Assembly (NCBI GenBank): GCA_947683625.1
Contig: CANTUR010000918.1
Coordinates: 372,001-436,000, forward strand
Length of the DNA stretch: 64,000 bases
Direction of reading: 5' to 3'
Source: Mallotus nudiflorus
Lineage: Eukaryota > Streptophyta > Magnoliopsida > Malpighiales > Euphorbiaceae
In this document: piece after piece, positions 56,586 through 64,000 of the stretch
Layout of the letters: each line of letters opens with the position of its first letter
Numbering within the stretch: the stretch's first letter is position 1
The notes under the pieces: generated by a model
Databases searched by the model: none
Seen by the model: only the letters and a program-made list of their open reading frames with translations
What the model was told of the DNA's origin: nothing
Translations under genes and position numbers: made by a program

Positions 56586-59263
56586 AAGGACAACACATTA
56601 AAGAAAAACAGGTCAAACCTTCCCTACCACTTCTTTCTTTTTTTTCTTCTTCTTCTTTTTCTTTCCCTTGCTTCTGCCATTGCTGAAGCCATCTAGTACT
56701 ATCCGAGAATGCCACCCAAGCTCGCCACCTTCCTCCTTTACCTTCCCGTCCCCTCCAGGGAGCACTGGTCGTCGAATTTTGCTTAAAACCATTAGCTTGC
56801 TACTGTAGCTCTGACGAATTTTAGTGGTTTTAGCTCAAGTTTTTGGGCTCATTAGACTCCTCTCAATGTGTACTTCTCAATTCTCAAGTCATTTCAACGT
56901 TATGACATCCGGATTGTGAGTTATCTCTAAATTTAGTTTATGTCTATTTCAGGTTATAATTTTTTTTAGCTTGTTCTTATTTAATTCATGATAATTCCCT
57001 TAAGTAATGTTGAAGTATGCAACTCAGGCTTCCTAAATATATTTTTAGTTGTTTTTTTTAATTTATTTGAATTATGGGTAATTATTGAATTTTTAATAAT
57101 TAAAAATGATTTTTTTATTAATTTTGTGTTTTATGTGTTTATTATGGAAAATTAGGTTAATTAGTAAACTTAATTTAAATTATTAAATTTAAAAGTGAGA
57201 AAATAATTGTTAGTAATTTTGGTTAATTTTTGAATAATATTTAGTTTTATGTGATTTTTAGATTTATGGGTAAAATATGTGTTTTTATTGAAATTATAGT
57301 TAAATAATATGTTTTAAATGATTTTGGAATAATAAATGGTATTAAAATAATTTTTATGAATTATTTACTATTTTTAACTAATTAATACTAATTTTTGAAA
57401 ATATATTCAAATAATAATTTTATATATTATTTTTGTGATTAAATGAGTTTTTAACTATTTTTATTATATATTTAAACTATTTGAATGATTATTTGTGAAT
57501 TTTACTATTTTATTTGGAATAATTGAAAAATTGGATTTTATTGACATTATATAATTTATTTGAGATTTTATTTAGTTAATGTGAAAATAATTATATTTAA
57601 TGTTTTCGTTATTTAAATAAATTGTATTTTTGTATTTTATTGATATTTATGGAATTTAGTGATTCTTATGATATTTATTATTTAATATTAATTTATTGTG
57701 AATTGTGAACCTCAGTTGGGAATTGTATAGTTCGGGGTCCCAACCTAAGGGGTTGTGCTATTATGAATATAGAAGTGTGTTTTCTTACAGGATTGGCTCT
57801 ACTTTTCAGTAGAGAGATGTCTGTTTTATAGAGGAGACCTATCAATTTTTTAATAGAATTCTCATAAAACATGACATTGGGTCGATCCTAAGTTTTTGGT
57901 TTTGTGGTCGAATCGTGTCTAGATCGAGTCTTCTTTTAGAATTACTAGAAGTATAAGTTAAGAATTTATTTTGATATTTTTATTATTTATTTATTTTTCT
58001 AGTTGCACCGAGACCAAGTCTTATCGTACTAAGCCCGTCGAGTTTGTCTCGAGGAGCACAAACTTGTGAATTATTATTTTATATATATATTGTGTGTAGA
58101 TACATGATTATGAGCATTCATGTTTTCATTATGTATTTAAACATGAATTATTTCATTAAATGAATAAGTATATTTTTGGTATACTTTTAGTGTATTTTTG
58201 ATATATGTGACATATTTTCTTGGTATGTTTTTAGTATATATTTAGTTTATATGTGGCATATATATGTTAGCATGTTTAAGTCTATATTCAGTATATTTTG
58301 ACATATACTTAGCATATATATTTGGCATATTCATAGTATACGTTTAGTATTTTAGTGGCATATTCTTCTATAATGAATGTCATTATGTTTTAAATTATGC
58401 ATTTTATTATTTTCTACAAATATATGACTTATTGAAGGATATCAATAGAACGTGCTACATAGTGGGCTACGCTAGGACTGTTGTGCAACAGTACGGTAGA
58501 ATTTGTTGGAAATCAAATATTTGATTATGAATGAGAATATTGTGATTGATGGTTATTGGAAAGGGCGACTACGACTCCTCGGTTGACCTAGTGTACTCAG
58601 GGCCAGTATACTACTTTGAGTTGGATAAATGAATACTTATAGTTTTGGATAAGCCAGTTGGCTATTGATTTATTGATTGAGGTTGCGAATATGTTAGGGT
58701 TCTATTTAATACTTCATTTAAATTAACATTTTTCTAAATTTATTATATATAAAAGAGGATTTTAGCATATGTGTTAAATGCCTATATATATATTTATATA
58801 TATACTGATGTTTGACTGTATATGATTTTAGGTTGCATGTATATATATTATAATAAATCACTCAGTGAGGTCTAATCCCCCTCAAGATTCTTTTCAGGAG
58901 ATTCCTTGTCGTCAAACCTTAGTAATAGACCTCTTCACATGTCTTCTTCAACCCTAGCTAGACTATGTGAATTTATTATCTAATCTCTTATTGTACTCTA
59001 GAGACTATAGTAGTAGTGTAATGTATCAGTAGTGTGTTGTTTTGGTTTTTGAGATTTATGTATCAGAATAATGTAAGAATATTTTATTATGATATGACAT
59101 TTAAGTATTTATTTTTTTTATGGATTTAAATTTTAAGTTTGGCATATATTTATTTATTTATTTATTGCATGTGTTTTTATTTATAAGGCTTGCCATGAAT
59201 TTTAGATTTGAAAGAATTCCTATTTCCTAGCACCATTCATGACTCTCGGTTTAGGTCATGACA
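56305..59263 (+). repeat. Element H 3' LTR (2959 bp)
   Basis: Starts TGTAATGACCTATTA and ends AGGTCATGACA. It matches 48142-51321, with a different microsatellite near the start, a (TA) run at 56551-56582, and one of the paired GGTTGACCTAG units lost near 58570-58600. The CACTCAGTGAGGTCTAATC block is at about 58859. Confidence 0.93.
56386..56456 (+). repeat. (TTA/TTG)n microsatellite in element H 3' LTR
   Basis: TTA units pass into TTG units; it occupies the site of the TAA/TTA/TCA block of the 5' LTR. Confidence 0.88.
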
Positions 59264-59268
59264 AGTCA
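59264..59268. repeat. Right target-site duplication of element H (AGTCA, decayed)
   Basis: Pairs with AGCCG at 48137-48141; three of five bases agree, the others being transitions. Confidence 0.55.
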
Positions 59269-59812
59269 GGGGTGAAGAAGACCAGTGTATAGTACTGGTA
59301 GTAAGGTCTGAAGAAGAAAAATATCTTATAAAAAAATATTGAGGGGAGTCAGACCTCACTGAGTAAATTATTATAGTATATATACTTGCAACCTAAAGTC
59401 ATATAAAGTCAAGCATTAGTATATAATATATATACACAGACATTTCATATAAATGCTAAAATCCATTTTTATATATAATAATTGCAGAAAATGTTTATTC
59501 AATTGAAGGATCAAATAGAACCCTAAATATTTGTAACCTTAATCATAAAAATCATTAGCCATTCAGGCTTACTTAATTTCAAAGTAATTGTCTTATTCCA
59601 TTTTGGATAGTAGATTGGTCCCAAGACACTAAGTAAACCGAGCTCCCATAGTCTCATTATCAATGTGATTGGCCCCGAGACACTAGGTCAACCGAGCTTC
59701 CGCAATCACATTGCTCACTCACAACCATTTTCAATAATCAATCAATCAATCTCTTATCAAATAAATCTCACAATGTCAAATCTTAAATCTAACACACTGG
59801 TACGTACACAGT

Positions 59813-59831
59813 CATAGTGCAGCCCACTAGG
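59813..59831 (-). other. Conserved hairpin in element G LTR
   Basis: Minus strand CCTAGTG-GGCTG-CACTATG: six of seven pairs, loop starting GG. Confidence 0.55.
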
Positions 59832-60270
59832 TAGCACGTTCTATTGATATCCTTCAAATAAATCATATATTTATGGAAAATAATAAAATGCATAATTAAA
59901 ACACAAATGACATTCATTTTATACAGAAATATACCAATTATATTCCAAATATATACTAAGCAAATACTGGAAATATACCAATTATATACTAGAAATACAT
60001 CGGATATATACTAAAAATATTCCAAATATGTATGCCACATATATACCAAAATAAACCATGAATATACCAAAAATATACCAAGTATATATTAAAAATATAT
60101 CAAGCATATACATTATATATATATCAAAATATACTTAAAATATACTAAAAGAATACCGAAAATATACTAAATCATTTAATGAAATAATTCATGTTTAAAT
60201 ACATTATGGAAATATGAAAGCTTATAATCATGCATGCTATATGCAATGTATATAAAAAATAATTACTCAT

Positions 60271-60333
60271 AGGTTTGCACTCCTTGAGACAAACTCGACG
60301 GGACTGGTCCGATAGGCCTCAATCTCGGCCCAA
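60271..60333 (-). other. Exon-like 63-nt island in element G LTR
   Basis: Minus strand, after TTTTTTCTAG, starting TTGGGCCGAGATTGAGGCCT, followed by ATGAGT. It is homologous to the islands in D, F and H. Confidence 0.4.
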
Positions 60334-61748
60334 CTAGAAAAAATAATAATAATAACAAATATCAGAATAAATTGCTAACTTATACTCCTAGGTATTCTAG
60401 AGAATGACTCAATCTAGGAACATGACTTGACCACAATTCAAAAACTCAGGATCGACCCAACGTCAAGTTTTACGAGAATTCTATAAAAAATTCAATAGCT
60501 CTATAAAATGGACATCTCTCTACTAAAAGTAGAGTCAATCCTGCAAGCAAACACACTTTTAAAATACACAACTGCATAACTTCTCGGGTTGAGACCCTGA
60601 AATACACAATTGCCAACCGAGAATCACAATTCACATTAATAAAATGATTAAACTAATAAATATTAGAATCATTGTATATCCATAAAATCAATAAAATACC
60701 AAAATACAATTTATTTAAATAACAAAAATGTTAAATATAATATTTTGACATTAACTAAATAAAATCTCAAATAAATTATATGATATTAATAAAAATCAAA
60801 TTTTCAAATACTTAATGTCAAATAGTAAAATTTATAAATAAATTATCTAAATTGTTTAAACATGTAATAAAAATAGTTAAAAACTCATTTATTTACAAAA
60901 ATAATAAATAAAACTATTATTTGAATATATTTTCAAAAATTATTATTAATTAGTTAAAAATCATAAATAATTCATAAAAATTATTTTAATACGATTTATT
61001 ATTCCAAAATTATTTAAAACATATAACTTAACTATAATTTCAATAAAAATACATAATTTACCCATAAATCCAAAAATTACACAATACCAAATATTTTCCA
61101 AAAATTACTCAAAATTACTAAAAATTATTTTCTCACTTCTAAAATTAATAATTTAAATTAACTATACTAATTTAACTTAATTTCACTACAAAACACATAA
61201 AATGCATAATTTATAAAAATTCATTTTAATTATAAAAAATACAATAATTATACATAATTCAAATAAATTCAGAAAAGTAAACTAAAAATATATTTGAGAA
61301 GCTAAAGATTCACACAACAACTTTTTCAAAAGAATTTATCATGAATCATTCAAAAAAAAAAACCCTAAATAGATATAAACTAAACTTGCAGATATATAAC
61401 TTGCAGATATATAGCTCCAGAGTTGAAACAACTTGAGAATTGATTAGCCTATGTCGAGAGGAGTCAAACAAGCCCAGAAACACGAGCTACAACCACTAGA
61501 TTCATGCCAACGACACTGTAGCACTCATACAATTTCAAGTAAAAATAGAGATCTAGGCGGCGACGGAAGGAAGAGAGAAGGGAGGGGAGGCAATGACGAG
61601 TTTCAGAGGTGGTCAAGCAGTGTCTCAGGAGTGGGTGGAAGGTGTCAGATTGTTGTTGCACACGAGAAATGGGATAAAGAAGAAGAAGAAGAAGAAAAAA
61701 GAAGAAAGAGAAGAGAGTTGACCTAAAAAAACTAAAGCTTTTGGCCCC

Positions 61749-61849
<101 letters not shown>

Positions 61850-61932
61850 TTAATAACTTAACATATATACATACTTATATATACAACAACACATGCATAA
61901 TACATAAACACACATGCACATTATGTTAACAC

Positions 61933-61935
61933 TAA

Positions 61936-61996
<61 letters not shown>
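61933..61996 (+). repeat. (TAA)n microsatellite
   Basis: About 21 TAA units with one ACTAA interruption, near the start of the G LTR. Confidence 0.92.
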
Positions 61997-62143
61997 TTCC
62001 AAATAAATTCTTTACGTAATAAAATATTTAACATAAAATAAATAAATACTATTCATAACTTTTATTAAATAAAAATCTAAAATATTATAAACATTGCATA
62101 TCTCAAAATAACTTTTAATAATTTAAAATATTGGGTCATTACA

Positions 62144-62156
62144 ATCTTCCCCCCTT
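62144..62156 (-). other. Element G polypurine tract
   Basis: Minus strand AAGGGGGGAAGAT directly before the 3' LTR start at 62143. Confidence 0.88.
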
Positions 62157-62207
62157 ATAAAAATTAGTCCTTGAATTTCAAATAAAAGTACAGATGATGA
62201 GAAATCA

Positions 62208-62620
62208 TTAAGGAAAAAGGTAAGGGTAGGTCACCGGCATCTCGACTTCAGTCTCCCAAGTGTGCTCTTCCATGTTGTTGCTCCACTACAACACCTTAAC
62301 CACCGAAATGTGCTTCGAACGCAATTGTCAAACTTCATAGTCCACTATCATGACTAGCTCCTCCTCAAATGTCAGGTCTTCATTCACTTCCACACACTCA
62401 AGCTGTAATACTTGCGAAGGGTTTGAAATATATTCAATATCGAGATATGGAACACTGGATGCACTTGAGACAAATTCAAAGGCAAAGCCAATCGATATGT
62501 AACCATGCCCACTCTTTCCAAAATCTCGAACGGTTCAATATATCTCGGTGCTAATTTTCCCTTTTTGCCAAACCTCATCACACCTTTTATTGGAGACACC
62601 TTTAGAAACACATAGTCTTT
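62208..62620 (-). pseudogene. Element G integrase C-terminal region and chromodomain-like tail
   Basis: The minus-strand open stretch 62611-62384 reads FLKVSPIKGVMRFGKKGKLA, PRYIEPFEILERVGMVTYRL and QVHPVFHISIL. A frameshift near 62420 leads into VEVNEDLTFEEELVMIVDYE, a stop, HISVVKVL, another stop, MEEHTWETEVEM and TYPYLFP with TAA at 62210-62208. It matches the H tail closely. Confidence 0.85.
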
Positions 62621-62679
62621 AACCTAAAACTCCACATCTCTGTGCCTCGGATCTATATAGCTCTTTTACCTGCTAACTG

Positions 62680-63560
62680 CGGTCTCTAATCTCCTTATGA
62701 TCATAATAACTTTCTCTGTTGTATCCTAAACCATCTTAGGTCCAGTCAACACTCTCTCTCCAATCTCATCCTAACTCAAAGGAGATCTACACGTCATTTC
62801 ATATAAAGCTTCATGCGGTGCCATCCCAATACTATTATGGTAGCTATTATTATATGCAAACTCTATGAGCAGTAAATGATCATCCTAGCTACCTCTAAGA
62901 TCCAATACACACATTCTTAACATATCCTTGAGTGTTTGGATCATCCTTTCAAATTGGCCATCTATATGAGGGTGAAAAGTAGTACTGAAATCAAGCCTAG
63001 TGCCCATTGCTTCTTGTAACTTCTACCAAAATTGAGAGGTAAACACTGAACCTTTATCAGATATAATGGACACAGGTACTCCATGAAGGTACACAATATG
63101 CTTGACATATAGCTTAGCCAACTTAATTATAAAATAAGTGGTTTTAACTAGTAAGAAGTGAGCTGATTTGGTTAACCTATCCACAATCACCTAGATGGAA
63201 TTATATCCATCCTTTGAACAAGGTAACCCAACCATAAAATCTATAGTAATTCTCTCCCACTTCCACTAAGGAATAGGAAGAGGCTGAAGCTTCCCATAAG
63301 GCTTCTAATGCTCAACTTTCACTTGCTGACATGTCAAGCACTTAGAAACATAATCAGCTATATCCTTCTTTAATCCACCCCACTAGTACAAATCTCGAAT
63401 GTCATGGCACATCTTAATAACACCTGAATGTACACTATAAGTTATAGAATGTGCTTTTTCAAAGATCTCTTCTCTCAAATTATCCACATCAAGAACACAT
63501 AATCTACCATTGATCCATAAACACCTTCATCATATAATGTAAAATCAGTGAACTTCCCTG
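62680..63560 (-). pseudogene. Element G integrase core (decayed, catalytic acids kept)
   Basis: On the minus strand the finger region (KCLTCQQVKVEH near 63345-63310) is followed by WKWERITIDFMVGL (first Asp, about 63240). SIISDKGSVFTSQF comes next (second Asp kept, the usual Arg now Lys, about 63060), then FHPHIDGQFERMI (Glu kept, about 62975-62938) and the NNSYHNSIGMAPHEALYEM-like stretch near 62850-62800. Several stops replace Trp and Gln codons. Confidence 0.83.
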
Positions 63561-63706
63561 CATGAACATTCTTCTTAAGCTATGCTAAAATAGGATCTCA
63601 ACCCTGAGCTGCCTTAATCCTATCTCTCGATATTGATCAAACTCTGAACTGAGTTAGCAATCCATATGATTTGCTAATCTTCATCATCAAACCTTGATCC
63701 ATTAAC

Positions 63707-64000
63707 TCATGTAACTCTTGGATCAAAGGTCTCCTCTCTAATGTTAGCGACACTACTTGAAGACTTCCTACTCAAAGCATCAACTACCACATTAGCTTCG
63801 CCTGGATGATAAAGAATATCGCAGTCATAATCCTTCAGGCGTTCTAACCATCTCCTCTTCCTCAAGTTCAGATCTCTCTGGTGGCAAATGTACTTCAAGC
63901 TCTTGTGATATATGAAAATCTCATAAGTCACCCCATACAGATAATGTCTCCAAATCTTTAGAGCAAAGATCACTGCAGCCATCTCTAGGTCGTGAGTAGG
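63707..64000 (-). pseudogene. Element G RNase H, C-terminal part (runs past the window end)
   Basis: The minus-strand open stretch from 63982 reads AAVIFALKIWRHYLYGVTYE, HKSLKYICHQRDLNLRKRRW and DYDCDILYHPGEANVVVDAL with the last catalytic Asp (VVDALSRK) kept. A small frameshift follows SRKSSSSV. The start of RNase H and the RT lie outside the window. Confidence 0.85.

Overview
The window is plant nuclear DNA made almost entirely of nested, decayed Ty3/gypsy LTR retrotransposons. No host gene is recognisable. The elements look like the Tekay/Del branch of the chromoviruses: LTRs of about 2.2-3.4 kb starting TGTAAT and ending TGACA, a primer binding site complementary to initiator tRNA-Met (TGGTATCAGAGC), one gag-protease-RT-RNase H-integrase reading frame, a C-terminal chromodomain-like tail ending near YPYLF, and a G-rich polypurine tract directly before the 3' LTR. 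The AT-rich composition and these families suggest a flowering plant, probably a eudicot, in repeat-rich heterochromatin. I cannot name the species.

Layout. Element B (minus strand, 1-17150, its 3' LTR cut by the window start) is split inside its chromodomain region by element A (plus, 439-10089). A poor AT-rich spacer follows (17151-18360). Element C (plus, 18361-41242) is split near the end of its integrase region by element D (plus, 26146-37843). D has a perfect AATCT target-site duplication and the longest surviving reading frames, so it is probably the youngest full element. Next come a hAT-like end (about 41470-41691), a shrunken LTR remnant E (41829-42616), AT-rich spacer, and a second hAT-like end (44038-44373). 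The latter is broken by solo LTR F (44374-47481, perfect ATAAT duplication, same family as D). After a short spacer, element G (minus, from 47837 to beyond the window end) has its 3' LTR split by element H (plus, 48142-59263).

All gag-pol copies are pseudogenes. They carry many in-frame stops, many of them TAG where related copies have CAG, and frameshifts, and several have lost catalytic residues. Nothing here should transpose on its own.

The most interesting signal is in the LTRs and leaders, not the proteins. LTR families whose overall sequences differ widely share the same architecture: a pyrimidine-rich tract followed by a GGTGAGT splice-donor-like site; a 62-66-nt exon-like island flanked by pyrimidine-AG and (G/A)TRAGT; a 7-bp-stem, 5-nt-loop hairpin whose stem shows compensatory base changes between families; family-specific short tandem repeats; a conserved CACTCAGTGAGG block; and a common terminal block of about 75 bp. 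In addition, the gag start codon lies one base after a splice-acceptor-like TTTTTAG/TTTCAG in all five elements that retain this region. Together these suggest a spliced leader that would remove the primer binding site from the translated mRNA.
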